From NCBI GenBank assembly GCA_026397915.1, contig JAPLTX010000024.1, positions 62,001-126,000 of the forward strand: 64,000 nucleotides of DNA, written 5' to 3'. The notes under the pieces are model-generated. The model did not search any database and had not been told where the DNA came from. It was given only the letters and a program-made list of their open reading frames with translations. Each line of letters begins with the position of its first letter. Within the stretch, counting starts at the first letter, position 1. The DNA comes from Verrucomicrobiota bacterium (GTDB taxonomy: Bacteria > Verrucomicrobiota > Verrucomicrobiia > CAIQCK01). The position numbers and the translations under genes are program-made. Shown piece by piece: positions 27,841 through 36,162 of this stretch.

Positions 27841-29043
27841 TCAGGACTGCAACTCAATCTTCCGCACGACGCGCTTGCCCGCTCGCAGAATCTGGCCGAC
27901 GCGCGGCTCGATTACGGCTTTCGGGTCGGTGATCTTCTGACCGTCGAGTTGAACGCCACCTTCCTGAATGACCCGGCGGATGTCGCTGCGGCTCTTGAAC
28001 ACGCCGCTCTTCTCAACCAGTTCGATGAGGCCGATCTTGCCGGCAGGAACGGCGAGCGGCTCGGCGACTTCGTCGAGTTTCTTCTTCGAGAACTGTTTAT
28101 CGAAATGCTCCAGCGCGGCGCGGGCTGCGTCGGCGTCGTGAAGTCGCTCCACCAGCGCGGCGGCGAGTGCCTTCTTGGCCTCCATAGGATGGCCGACCTT
28201 GAGCGCGGTGATTTCGACTTCCGTTTTACCAAGCAGCATCGCATACCACTGCCACATCAGTTCGTCGCTGATGCTCATGGCCTTGCCGAAGACCTCGTTC
28301 GGCGGCTCGCTGACGCCGATGTAGTTGCCGAGGCTCTTGCTCATCTTGTGGACGCCGTCGAGGCCCGGCAGGATCGGCATAATCATGACGATCTGCGACT
28401 GCTGGCCCGCGTCGGCTTGGAGTTGGCGGCCGACGAGGTTGTTGAACGTCTGATCGGTGCCGCCGAGTTCGACATCGGACTGGATGCAAACGCTGTCGTA
28501 GCCCTGCATGAGTGGATAGAGAAACTCATGGATGCTGATTGGCTCGCCGGCCTTGTAGCGTTTCTCAAACGTGTCGCGCTCCATCATGCGGGCAACGCTC
28601 ATCTTGCTGCACAGCTTGATGACGTCCGCCAGTCGCATCGGCGCGAGCCACTCGCTGTTGTAGCGGATTTCGAGCTTGCCAGGCGCGGTGTCGAGAACCT
28701 TGCCAGCTTGCTGGAAATACGTCTCAGCGTTCCGTTTGATTTCCTCGGCGGAAAGCATTGGGCGTGTCTTGGTTTTGCCGGACGGGTCGCCGATCAGAGC
28801 GGTGTAATCACCGATGATGAGCACGGCCTTATGGCCGAGGTCCTGAAACTCGCGCATCTTTCGCAGCACGACGGTGTGGCCGAGATGGATGTCCGGCGCG
28901 GTTGGATCCATGCCGAGTTTCACGCGCAGCGGCCGGTTGGCGGCGCGAGAGGCGTCGAGCTTCTTGCGCAGTTCGTCCACCGTCTCGATCTGCACGGCGC
29001 GGGCGCAGAGAACCTTCAGTTGTTCGTCAGAAGAGCGGAACAT
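27841..29043 (-). CDS. tyrS: Tyrosine-tRNA ligase
   Basis: 400 aa. Class I synthetase signatures: DIHLGHTVVL (HIGH-type) and GVHKMSKSLGNYIG (KMSKS). Tyrosine-binding elements GDYTALIGDPSG, QGYDSVCIQSDVELGGTDQTFN are conserved. The C-terminus (GVFKSRSDIRRVIQEGGVQLDGQKITD) is the S4-like RNA-binding domain. HLGH with this length fits the TyrZ-like bacterial branch. It attaches Tyr to tRNA-Tyr in the cytoplasm. No T-box-like leader is visible in the 75 bp upstream. Confidence 0.97.
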   Translation of the reverse strand: MFRSSDEQLKVLCARAVQIETVDELRKKLDASRAANRPLRVKLGMDPTAPDIHLGHTVVLRKMREFQDLGHKAVLIIGDYTALIGDPSGKTKTRPMLSAEEIKRNAETYFQQAGKVLDTAPGKLEIRYNSEWLAPMRLADVIKLCSKMSVARMMERDTFEKRYKAGEPISIHEFLYPLMQGYDSVCIQSDVELGGTDQTFNNLVGRQLQADAGQQSQIVMIMPILPGLDGVHKMSKSLGNYIGVSEPPNEVFGKAMSISDELMWQWYAMLLGKTEVEITALKVGHPMEAKKALAAALVERLHDADAARAALEHFDKQFSKKKLDEVAEPLAVPAGKIGLIELVEKSGVFKSRSDIRRVIQEGGVQLDGQKITDPKAVIEPRVGQILRAGKRVVRKIELQS

Positions 29044-29118
29044 GGCGAGAGAATGGGCAAAAGTGCTTGCGCGGGCAAGGCGAAACGCGACAGCTTTCGG
29101 GCATGGTGGCGAGTGCCG

Positions 29119-30090
29119 TTATCGTCCCATCATGTCAGTGGACAATCCAAGAGCGCTGGATTTTGCAGCCACCGGCAACTGGATGAGCACGCGGTTGGCC
29201 AGATCTTGGAGCAGTGATCTGTCGTCGGCCGACGCGCGCTCGCCCTTGAGCCAGATCAGCTTTTTCGGCTCGCGTGCCTTGTCGAATAACTTCTGCGCCG
29301 CGTTGGCCGGCATCCAACTGTCGGTCTTGCCGTTGAGGATCGTCAGCGGCCGGGGCGCGATGTGGCTGACGTAGCGGCCTGGTTCCAGCGGCTTGAACAA
29401 CCACTCGCCGATGTGGCCGGCCGTGACCGCCGGCACGGGCAGTTTCAACCGGCTGGCGTTGGCCTCGATCAGTCCGCCGATGCCCGCGCCGGTCTGGAGC
29501 AGCGCCACATACGTAAACTGATTCTGGTTGTCCGCCGCCGCCGCCGCCGCGCAAATGAGTGCGCCGGGACCGATGCCAGCCAGCGCCACGCGCTCCGGAT
29601 TCACCATTTGCTGCGCCGCCACGAAATCGCCCGCGAGTAGGACGTTGGCCACCATCTGCATCGCCGCCTCGCGCATCTCCCACACCGACTTGAATGTTGC
29701 CACCTCGTTGGAGAAATCCAGTTTCAGCGCTTCCGGATAGTCGAGAGCGATCACCATCATGTTCTTCTGCGGCGGCAACCTGTCCACCGCCTTGCGCCCC
29801 GTCTCCGTGCCGGCCAGCAGGACTACCGCCGGCCAGGTGTGGCGTTTGCCGGCGGCGGCGGGAATACTCACGCGACACATCACATGCCGGCCTTTGTCGT
29901 TGCTCAGTTCCACGTCATACACCGTCATCTCGTCCACCGTGGTGATGTCGGTGACGGGTGCGCCAACCAGCTTGCCCTTGTCGGCTCGAAACAACGGCGT
30001 CCAGTCCCCCGCGTCGTAAAAAGCCAATCCGCCCCCCGCCAACAACGCAATCACACCGATGATGATGAACATCCACTTCAAAAACTTCAT
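29119..30090 (-). CDS. Membrane-anchored alpha/beta-hydrolase-fold protein lacking the nucleophile serine
   Basis: 323 aa. One N-terminal transmembrane helix (WMFIIIGVIALLAGGGLAFY) with the rest probably periplasmic. The body follows an alpha/beta hydrolase layout (WPAVVLLAGTETGRKAVDRL, RVALAGIGPGALICAAAAA, PRPLTILNGKTDSWMP, KKLIWLKGE), but the nucleophile elbow reads GIGPG where GxSxG is expected, so Ser is replaced by Pro. Either a pseudo-enzyme or a divergent family. It lies 75 bases upstream of tyrS on the same strand and ends the minus-strand block before the Ehr operon. Confidence 0.6.
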   Translation of the reverse strand: MKFLKWMFIIIGVIALLAGGGLAFYDAGDWTPLFRADKGKLVGAPVTDITTVDEMTVYDVELSNDKGRHVMCRVSIPAAAGKRHTWPAVVLLAGTETGRKAVDRLPPQKNMMVIALDYPEALKLDFSNEVATFKSVWEMREAAMQMVANVLLAGDFVAAQQMVNPERVALAGIGPGALICAAAAAADNQNQFTYVALLQTGAGIGGLIEANASRLKLPVPAVTAGHIGEWLFKPLEPGRYVSHIAPRPLTILNGKTDSWMPANAAQKLFDKAREPKKLIWLKGERASADDRSLLQDLANRVLIQLPVAAKSSALGLSTDMMGR

Positions 30091-30313
30091 TCCACGTTTT
30101 CCTTCCCAAGATACTTTCGCTCATCGCGTATCCACACGGATGACTTCGTCCGGGCCGATGAACAACGGCACCATGACCTCCAGGCCGCCTTCGAGCAGCC
30201 CTTCTGCGGCGCTATGACAGAATCGTTTGCATGGCTATCTCCGCCCAAAAGCGACCACCGCTCCCAGTATGCCATAACCGTTGTTTCTGGCAAGTAGTGG
30301 ATAGAACTACCTT

Positions 30314-30339
30314 CGCTGGCGGCACATAGCCCGCCAGCG
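30314..30339. repeat. Perfect 9-bp inverted repeat (stem-loop) upstream of the Ehr promoter
   Basis: CGCTGGCGG (30314-30322) and CCGCCAGCG (30331-30339) are exact reverse complements around an 8-base loop. No T-run follows on either strand, so a simple intrinsic terminator is unlikely. It lies 23 bases upstream of the proposed -35 box, a suitable place for an activator or repressor site. Confidence 0.45.
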
Positions 30340-30362
30340 CCTTGGAGTGTCACGTCGAGGAG

Positions 30363-30391
30363 TTGACGAAACGGGAAATCTGCCTTATTAA
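30363..30391 (+). promoter_or_regulatory. Sigma-70-type promoter candidate for the Ehr-type operon
   Basis: -35 TTGACG (30363-30368, five of six consensus), exactly 17 bp spacer, -10 TATTAA (30386-30391, four of six). A transcript starting near 30398 would have a ~40-base leader before the ATG at 30438. No other promoter of similar quality was found between here and the end of the cluster, where most genes overlap. Confidence 0.45.
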
Positions 30392-30437
30392 AGACCTTTT
30401 TTACGCGCTGCGGAATCAGGTGGCGAAGGCAGTAATC

Positions 30438-30614
30438 ATGCAATTGACGGTTCGAGATGTTTGCCAATTTTTAAAGGCGCCAAGAAACAAGGCGCACTCG
30501 TGGGTCCGCGAAGGCGGCCTGCCACACCACTGCGTAGGTGGACAGGTCTGTTCTAGCCAATCGGAACCACTCGCCGCGCCCCAGCCCGTCAGAAGGTTGA
30601 AGATCGGACGATGA
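30438..30614 (+). CDS. Small excisionase-type HTH protein, EIIA domain absent
   Basis: 58 aa. Residues 1-37 (MQLTVRDVCQFLKAPRNKAH then SWVREGGLPHHCVGGQV) align without gaps to the N-terminus of the HTH-EIIA protein at 32603 (shared W-[VI]-R-[ED]-x-GLP core), i.e. the HTH_17/excisionase fold. The copy stops after the HTH and lacks the ~170-aa EIIA domain. Its stop overlaps the hyfB-like start as ATGA (30611-30614), the same coupling as in the second copy. A GAAGG motif lies about 10 bases before the ATG; an upstream in-frame TTG (30342) is less likely. Either a stand-alone DNA-binding protein or a decayed duplicate. Confidence 0.55.
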   Translation: MQLTVRDVCQFLKAPRNKAHSWVREGGLPHHCVGGQVCSSQSEPLAAPQPVRRLKIGR

Positions 30615-32557
30615 ATCCTGGCGTGCTGTTGGCGGTGGCTGGTGCGGCCATTCTAACCAGCATCCTCGGTGCGTTTCGCGCGCCGCGTGGGTGGTTGGCG
30701 GCTTTGCTCGCGGGGGCATTGGCGGCGGCCGGCGCGGCTACATGGGTTTTGACCACAGGCTCCGAGTGGGAATGGCGGAGCGCGTTCCTCCTTGGCGGCC
30801 AAACGGTGCATCTGCGGCTGGACGGCGTGAGCGCGTTGTTTCTGGCTTTGCTGGCCGTGGTGGGCGGAGCTGCTGGCACCTACTCGCATGAATATTGGGC
30901 GGATGCCGCGCATTCGCGCTCGGCACCGCGAGGCCGCGCCTGGTGGAGCGCGCTGCTGCTGTTCATGGGCTTGGTGCTGCTGTGTTCGAACAGCCTGCAC
31001 TTCCTCATCGCATGGGAACTGTTCACCGTGTGCGCCTTCTTTCTTATTACCCTCGACGCGCGGCGTCGCGAGGTGCGGGCGGCGGGCTGGCTTTATCTCG
31101 CCGCATCGCATGCGGGCACGCTGGCGTTGTTTGCGTTCTTCTCGTTGCTGGCGACGCGGACGGGAAGCTGGGACTTGGGGCCAATGCGCGATCAGACGCA
31201 GTTGGCGCCGCTATTCTGGCTGGCATTGTTCGGGTTTGGTGTGAAGGCGGGCATGTTTCCGCTGCACATCTGGTTGCCATCGGCGCACGCCAATGCGCCC
31301 AGCCACGTCTCGGCCATCCTTTCGGGCGTGGCCATCAAGTTGGGCATCTACGGCATCGTGCGGTTCAGCGGGTGGCTGCCGGTGCCGCCGGGGGCTGGGT
31401 GGGTGGTGGCGGGCTTGGGTGTGGTGAGCGCGGTGCTGGGCGTAGCGTTTGCGCTGGGACAGCACGATCTCAAGCGGCTGTTGGCCTATCACAGCGTCGA
31501 GAACATCGGCATCATTCTGATGGGCGTCGGCTTCGCGCTCGTAGCGGCGGCGCACGGGCATCCGGCTTGGGGCGCGCTGGCGCTCGCGGGCGGCCTTCTG
31601 CACGTATGGAACCATGGCTTGTTCAAGGCGCTGTTGTTCCTCGGCGCCGGTTCGGTGCTGCACGCCACTGGCACGCGAGAGATGAGCCGCCTTGGCGGAC
31701 TGTGGCGGGCCATGCCTTGGACGGCGTCGCTGTTCGCGCTGGGCGCGGCGGCAATTTCTGGCCTGCCACCGTTGAACGGGTTCGTGAGCGAATGGCTCGT
31801 TTATCTGGGACTTTTCGATGCCGTCAATCAACCCGGCGCGGCCGTGGTCGGAGCGATTCCGGCCATCGTTTTGCTGGCGATGACTGGCGCGCTGGCGCTG
31901 GCCTGTTTCGTCAAAGTGTGCGGCGTGGTGTTCCTCGGCGCGCCGCGATCGCACGAGGCCGAACATGCGCATGAGTGCGGCCGGTGGATGCGCGGCCCGA
32001 TGCTGGTTTTGGCGGCGGGTTGCGTGGCCATCGGCCTGGCACCGTTCGTCTTTTGGCCGGCCGTGCATACGGCGGTGGTCTCGTGGCGGGAAACTTGGGC
32101 GGACGCCCCAGTGCCGGAATCCTTGGCGACACTGGGTCTTGTTCACCTGGCATTGGCTGCGTCGGGGGTGGCTGGCGCCATCTGGTTGTGGCGGCGGGCG
32201 CACCGGCACGGCTGGGTCCGCGGACTGACTTGGGATTGCGGTTACGCGGTGCCGACGGCGCGTATGCAATACACGGCGGGGTCATTTGCGGGCATCATTA
32301 CCGAATGGTTCGCGTGGATTCTGTTGCCGGAACGGCACGAGCATCGGCCGGTCGAGGAGTTTCCCCGGCACGCCAAGTTTGAAGAGCACACGCCGGAAAC
32401 CGTGCTGGAGCGGGTGATCGAGCCGTTCGCACGGCTGGTGATGTGGGTTTCCGACGTGGCCCGACGGCTACAGCACGGGCGAACTCACGCCTACATACTT
32501 TACTTGATTCTCGGCCTGATCGCGGTGGCAGTCATGACGGTGTCGTGGAGCCGGTGA
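30611..32557 (+). CDS. hyfB: HyfB/NuoL-like antiporter-type subunit, copy 1 (complex 1)
   Basis: 648 aa, about 14-16 membrane helices. Proton-channel landmarks of complex-I antiporter-like subunits: WELFTVCAFFLITLDARRRE (helix-5 Glu), FGVKAGMFPLHIWLPSAHANAPS (helix-7 Lys), SGVAIKLGIYGIVRF (helix-8 Lys), HDLKRLLAYHSVENIG, WNHGLFKALLFLGAGSVLHATG (helix-12 Lys). The C-terminal TWDCGYAVPTARMQYTAGSF is typical of hydrogenase-4 component B. It should move H+ or Na+ across the membrane. By eye roughly three quarters identical to the copy at 33307. Coupled by ATGA to the small HTH ORF. Confidence 0.9.
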   Translation: MNPGVLLAVAGAAILTSILGAFRAPRGWLAALLAGALAAAGAATWVLTTGSEWEWRSAFLLGGQTVHLRLDGVSALFLALLAVVGGAAGTYSHEYWADAAHSRSAPRGRAWWSALLLFMGLVLLCSNSLHFLIAWELFTVCAFFLITLDARRREVRAAGWLYLAASHAGTLALFAFFSLLATRTGSWDLGPMRDQTQLAPLFWLALFGFGVKAGMFPLHIWLPSAHANAPSHVSAILSGVAIKLGIYGIVRFSGWLPVPPGAGWVVAGLGVVSAVLGVAFALGQHDLKRLLAYHSVENIGIILMGVGFALVAAAHGHPAWGALALAGGLLHVWNHGLFKALLFLGAGSVLHATGTREMSRLGGLWRAMPWTASLFALGAAAISGLPPLNGFVSEWLVYLGLFDAVNQPGAAVVGAIPAIVLLAMTGALALACFVKVCGVVFLGAPRSHEAEHAHECGRWMRGPMLVLAAGCVAIGLAPFVFWPAVHTAVVSWRETWADAPVPESLATLGLVHLALAASGVAGAIWLWRRAHRHGWVRGLTWDCGYAVPTARMQYTAGSFAGIITEWFAWILLPERHEHRPVEEFPRHAKFEEHTPETVLERVIEPFARLVMWVSDVARRLQHGRTHAYILYLILGLIAVAVMTVSWSR

Positions 32558-32602
32558 GCGGAAACCACCCCAGGTCGTGCAAAAAGAAATTACTGACAAG
32601 AC

Positions 32603-33310
32603 ATGTATCTAAACTTGGTTGAGCTTGCTGAATCGTTCGGCGTTTCGGAGAAAGTCGTTGATGACTGGATTCGCGATGAAGGGCTGCCGTATGTGCAGGA
32701 CCGTGGCCGACTGCTGTTTGATCGGGCGCGCGTGGCCCACTGGGCGGCCGGGCACGGACTGACGGCGCGGGCCGGGTTTTTGGCACCCGAGAACGGGGCC
32801 TTCACCACCGGCTTGGAACTGGCACCGATGTTGCGGATTGGAGGAATCTGGCGCGATGTTCCGTCGTCGGGCGCGGTCGAAGTTCTGGAACGGATGATCG
32901 TTTCATTGTCGAGCATTCCCCAGCCGGTTCGCGCGTTGCTGGCGCAACGATTGCGAGCCAAGAGTGGTGTCAATTGGGCGCCGATAGGTGATGGCTTCGC
33001 GTTGCCGCATTTTAGCGCGCGGGTGACGCTGGGCCGGGACGCCGGCGTGATTACGCTGCTCTTGTTGCGCGACGTCCTGCCGTTGACGGAACCCCCAGCC
33101 GACGGCGTGCCAGTGACGCGGTTGTTCTTCTTCATTCCGCCTTCGCCGCGCGCGCACCTCGACACGCTGGCCCGGCTCAGCCGTGCGATAGCCCACGGAC
33201 CGCTGCGGGATGTGGTCGAGCGGGGCGCGCCGGACGAGGAACTTTTCCAAGCACTTGCGGCAGCCGACTCTTCCGGCGGAGCCGAGCTGAAACACGAGAG
33301 CCACTCATGA
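32603..33310 (+). CDS. HTH-PTS EIIA fusion protein, candidate regulator of the Ehr complexes
   Basis: 235 aa. Residues 1-50: excisionase/MerR-like HTH_17 (LVELAESFGVSEKVVDDWIR, DRGRLLFDRARVAHWAAG). Residues ~85-225: PTS EIIA type-2/PtsN-like domain with GDGFALPHFSARV, in which His136 is the phosphorylation site, and HLDTLARLSRAIAHGP as the C-terminal helix. It starts 46 bases after hyfB copy 1 and overlaps hyfB copy 2 by ATGA (33307-33310). No EIIB/EIIC, HPr or EI gene is in the window, so it should act as a regulatory phospho-acceptor rather than a sugar importer. Whether it binds DNA or the complex is unknown. Confidence 0.85.
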   Translation: MYLNLVELAESFGVSEKVVDDWIRDEGLPYVQDRGRLLFDRARVAHWAAGHGLTARAGFLAPENGAFTTGLELAPMLRIGGIWRDVPSSGAVEVLERMIVSLSSIPQPVRALLAQRLRAKSGVNWAPIGDGFALPHFSARVTLGRDAGVITLLLLRDVLPLTEPPADGVPVTRLFFFIPPSPRAHLDTLARLSRAIAHGPLRDVVERGAPDEELFQALAAADSSGGAELKHESHS

Positions 33311-35253
33311 TGATGGATTGGCTCATAGCTGGCGCAGTAATAATGCTGGTGGCCGCCGCGTTGAGCGGCGCGCGCTTCCCACGCGTTTGGCTGGCGCTGA
33401 CGCTTGCCGGCACGGCGACTTTGCTCGCTACTGCCTTCTGGACGCTTGGCGGAGGCGCGGAGTGGGATTGGCGGAGCAGCTTCGCGGTCGGCGGCGAACG
33501 GATACATCTGCGTCTCGACGCGCTGAGCGCATGGTTTCTCGCGCTGGTGGCGGTGGTCGGCGGCGGCGGGGCGGTGTATGCCCGCGGGTATTGGCCGGAT
33601 TGCGAGCATCCTGCGTCGGCCGGACGGGGCCGAACTTGGTGGAGCATGTTGGTCCTGTGCATGAGCCTCGTGCTGCTCTGCGCCAACGGACTCCATTTCC
33701 TCATGGCGTGGGAAGCCTTCGCCTTGTCGGCCTTTTTCCTGATCACGCTGGAACGGGAACGACGCGAGACGCGCGCGGCGGGCTGGCTTTACCTCGCGGC
33801 GTCGCACGCCGGGACGCTGGGGTTATTCGCTTTCTTTTCGCTGCTGGCGACGAAGACCGGAAGCTGGGAACTCGGTCCCATGCGCGACCACGCCGAGTTG
33901 GCGCCGTTGTTCTGGGTGGCACTGTTCGGGTTCGGCGTGAAGGCCGGCATGTTCCCGCTGCACATCTGGCTGCCATCGGCGCACGCAAACGCGCCCAGCC
34001 ACGTCTCGGCCATCATGTCAGGCGTAGCCATCAAGATGGGACTTTACGGCTTGGTGCGTTTCAGCGGTTGGCTGCCGCTGCCGGCGGGCGCGGGGTGGGT
34101 GGTGCTCGCGTTGGGGGCTGTGAGCGCGGTGTTGGGCGCAGCGTTCGCGCTCGCGCAAAACGATCTCAAGCGGCTGCTGGCCTATTGCTCGGTGGAAAAC
34201 ATGGGCGTCATCCTGATTGGCTTGGGCGTGGCGCTGCTGGGCACGGCGAACGGCGACACCGCCTGGGGCCGCCTCGCGATGGCGGGAGCGCTCCTGCATG
34301 TGTGGAATCACGGCGCATTCAAAGCCCTGCTCTTCTTCGGCGCCGGCTCGGTGCTGCATGCGACAGGCACGCGGGAAATGAGCCGGCTCGGCGGATTGTG
34401 GCGCGCGATGCCGTGGACGGCCAGCTTGTTCGCCTTTGGTTCTGCGGCCATCTCGGCCCTGCCACCGCTCAACGGATTCGTCAGCGAATGGCTCGTGTAT
34501 CTGGGGCTGTTTGATGCAGCGGCAAGTCACACGCGAGTCGCCGTCGCCATTGTGCCGGCGACGATTGCGCTAGGCGTGACAGGCGCGCTCGCGTTGGCCG
34601 GGTTTGTAAAGGCGTCGGCTGTGGTGTTTCTCGGCGCGCCCCGCACCCAGGTCGCGGTGCACGCCCATGAATGTGGCTGGTGGATGCGCGCGCCGATGCT
34701 GGCCTTGGCGGGCATTTGTGCGTGCCTCGCTCTGGCACCGGCGGCCGTCTGGCCTTTCATCTCGCGGGTGTTGGTGGGGTGGAGATCCGCGTGGAGTGGT
34801 GGCAAACCGCCGGCCTCGCTTATCACTCTGGGTTACACGCATCTGGCGTTGGCTGCATCACTCACAGTGGCGGCTATCGCGCTTTGGTTCCGCTCGCGAA
34901 CGAATGGCGTGCGCCGGGCACTTACGTGGGATTGTGGTTACGCGCTTCCGACGGCCCGGATGCAATACACCGGCGGGTCGTTCGCCGCCTTGGCGTCTGG
35001 CTGGTTCGGCTGGGTGCTGCGGCCCGAGCGCAGGTTGCACTGGCCGCGCGGGCCGTTTCCGCGTCAGGCGGATTTTGTTGAGCGGATTCCGGAGACCGTC
35101 CTGGAGCGGGTGATTGGCCCGGTGGGCGATGCCGTGATGGTCGCTTCAGCGTGGGTGCGACAGCGTCAGCAGGGGAGCCTGCCGGATTACATCTTGTATT
35201 TGGTGGCCGCACTTGCGGCCATGGGAGCATTGGTTCTTTTTGGGAGTATATAA
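33307..35253 (+). CDS. hyfB: HyfB/NuoL-like antiporter-type subunit, copy 2 (complex 1)
   Basis: 648 aa, identical in length to copy 1 and collinear throughout. Key residues kept: WEAFALSAFFLITLERERRE, FGVKAGMFPLHIWLPSAH, SGVAIKMGLYGLVRF, NDLKRLLAYCSVENMG, WNHGAFKALLFFGAGSVLHATG, TWDCGYALPTARMQYTGGSF. All proton-path charged residues are retained in both copies, so both are probably functional. Immediately followed by the NuoH-like gene with no gap. Having two such subunits in one complex is reminiscent of complex I, which has several antiporter-like subunits in a row. Confidence 0.9.
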   Translation: MMMDWLIAGAVIMLVAAALSGARFPRVWLALTLAGTATLLATAFWTLGGGAEWDWRSSFAVGGERIHLRLDALSAWFLALVAVVGGGGAVYARGYWPDCEHPASAGRGRTWWSMLVLCMSLVLLCANGLHFLMAWEAFALSAFFLITLERERRETRAAGWLYLAASHAGTLGLFAFFSLLATKTGSWELGPMRDHAELAPLFWVALFGFGVKAGMFPLHIWLPSAHANAPSHVSAIMSGVAIKMGLYGLVRFSGWLPLPAGAGWVVLALGAVSAVLGAAFALAQNDLKRLLAYCSVENMGVILIGLGVALLGTANGDTAWGRLAMAGALLHVWNHGAFKALLFFGAGSVLHATGTREMSRLGGLWRAMPWTASLFAFGSAAISALPPLNGFVSEWLVYLGLFDAAASHTRVAVAIVPATIALGVTGALALAGFVKASAVVFLGAPRTQVAVHAHECGWWMRAPMLALAGICACLALAPAAVWPFISRVLVGWRSAWSGGKPPASLITLGYTHLALAASLTVAAIALWFRSRTNGVRRALTWDCGYALPTARMQYTGGSFAALASGWFGWVLRPERRLHWPRGPFPRQADFVERIPETVLERVIGPVGDAVMVASAWVRQRQQGSLPDYILYLVAALAAMGALVLFGSI

Positions 35254-36162
35254 GTGATCTCGATTCTAGAGTTTTTAGCGCGGTTGGCGGTGTGGTTGTT
35301 TCTGGCACCGCTGCTGCCGGGCGTCATCAACAAAGTGAAAGCGTGGGTGGCTGGGCGACGCGGGCCGCCGGTGCTGCAACTTTACTACGATCTGGCGCGA
35401 CTGTGGCACAAGGGCGTAGTCGTGAGCACGTTCGCGTCTCCGGGTTTCATCGCCGGGCCGGCGGTTGCCTGGGTGGCGGTGCTGGCCGCGGCGCTGCTCT
35501 TGCCGCTTGGACCACTGGGAACGTCGCTGAGCTTTCGCGGCGACGTAATCCTGTTGATCTATCTGCTCGCGTTGGCGCGTTTCTGCACGGCTTGGGCGGC
35601 GCTGGAAACCGGCTCGGCCTTTGAAGGCATGGGCGCGGCGCGGGAAGTGAGCTACGCCGTGCTCGCGGAGGCGGCTGTGATCACAGCCGTGCTCACCTTG
35701 AGCATGCAAAGCGGGAGCGTGTCGTTGAGCGCGATGCTCACGCCGTCGGTTGGCCCGGGCGCGGTGCTGCTGGCGGTTGGCTTGTTTGCAGTGTTGCTGG
35801 CGGAGAACTGCCGCGTGCCGTTCGATGATCCCAACACCCACCTCGAACTGACTATGATTCACGAAGTGATGGTGCTGGACCATAGCGGGCCGCCGTTGGC
35901 TGCGGTGCTGCACGGCGCGGCGATGAAGCTCCTCTTGTTCTCCGTCCTGCTGGTGCAGGCGGTGTTGCCAATCGGTGAACTGTCAGTCGCTGCCGCGTCA
36001 GGAGCAATGATCGGCGGCGTGCTGCTGGTGACCGTGGCGGTTGGATTCACGGAGTCGCTGACGGCCCGTGTCGCGTTCCGCCGGGTGCCGTTGCTGCTGA
36101 CGACGGCGTTTCTGCTCTGTGTCTTCGCCCTGTTGATCGCGTGGAAAGGAGGCGCAGCGTGA
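35254..36162 (+). CDS. hyfC: HyfC/HycD/NuoH-like membrane subunit (complex 1)
   Basis: 302 aa from a GTG start that directly follows the TAA of hyfB copy 2. Multi-span protein with the NuoH landmarks: NKVKAWVAGRRGPPVLQLYYD, LETGSAFEGMGAAREVSY and AENCRVPFDDPNTHLELTMIHEVMVLDHSG. These acidic cytoplasmic loops face the large and small subunits at the ion-channel entrance. It anchors the peripheral arm to the membrane arm. Its stop overlaps the GTG of the next gene. Confidence 0.9.
   Translation: MISILEFLARLAVWLFLAPLLPGVINKVKAWVAGRRGPPVLQLYYDLARLWHKGVVVSTFASPGFIAGPAVAWVAVLAAALLLPLGPLGTSLSFRGDVILLIYLLALARFCTAWAALETGSAFEGMGAAREVSYAVLAEAAVITAVLTLSMQSGSVSLSAMLTPSVGPGAVLLAVGLFAVLLAENCRVPFDDPNTHLELTMIHEVMVLDHSGPPLAAVLHGAAMKLLLFSVLLVQAVLPIGELSVAAASGAMIGGVLLVTVAVGFTESLTARVAFRRVPLLLTTAFLLCVFALLIAWKGGAA

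Larger units (their letters stand above)
30091..30437. other. Intergenic region before the Ehr-type operon
   Basis: 347 bases between the divergent hydrolase-fold gene and the first small ORF of the Ehr cluster. No convincing gene: the open frames on both strands have no recognisable residues and unusual codon use. It does contain a perfect 9-bp stem-loop (30314-30339) and a promoter candidate (30363-30391), listed separately. Confidence 0.6.

Noticed and set aside
29839..30297. Plus-strand frame opposite the hydrolase-fold gene
   Set aside because: Mostly antisense; the unique part has no recognisable sequence.
30087..30467. 126-codon minus-strand frame upstream of the Ehr operon
   Set aside because: No domain, signal peptide or coding bias; overlaps the promoter and HTH ORF.
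30611..35253. DAB-type inorganic-carbon pump or Mrp antiporter
   Set aside because: No DabA partner and no small Mrp subunits; HyfC/E/F/G/I genes follow instead.
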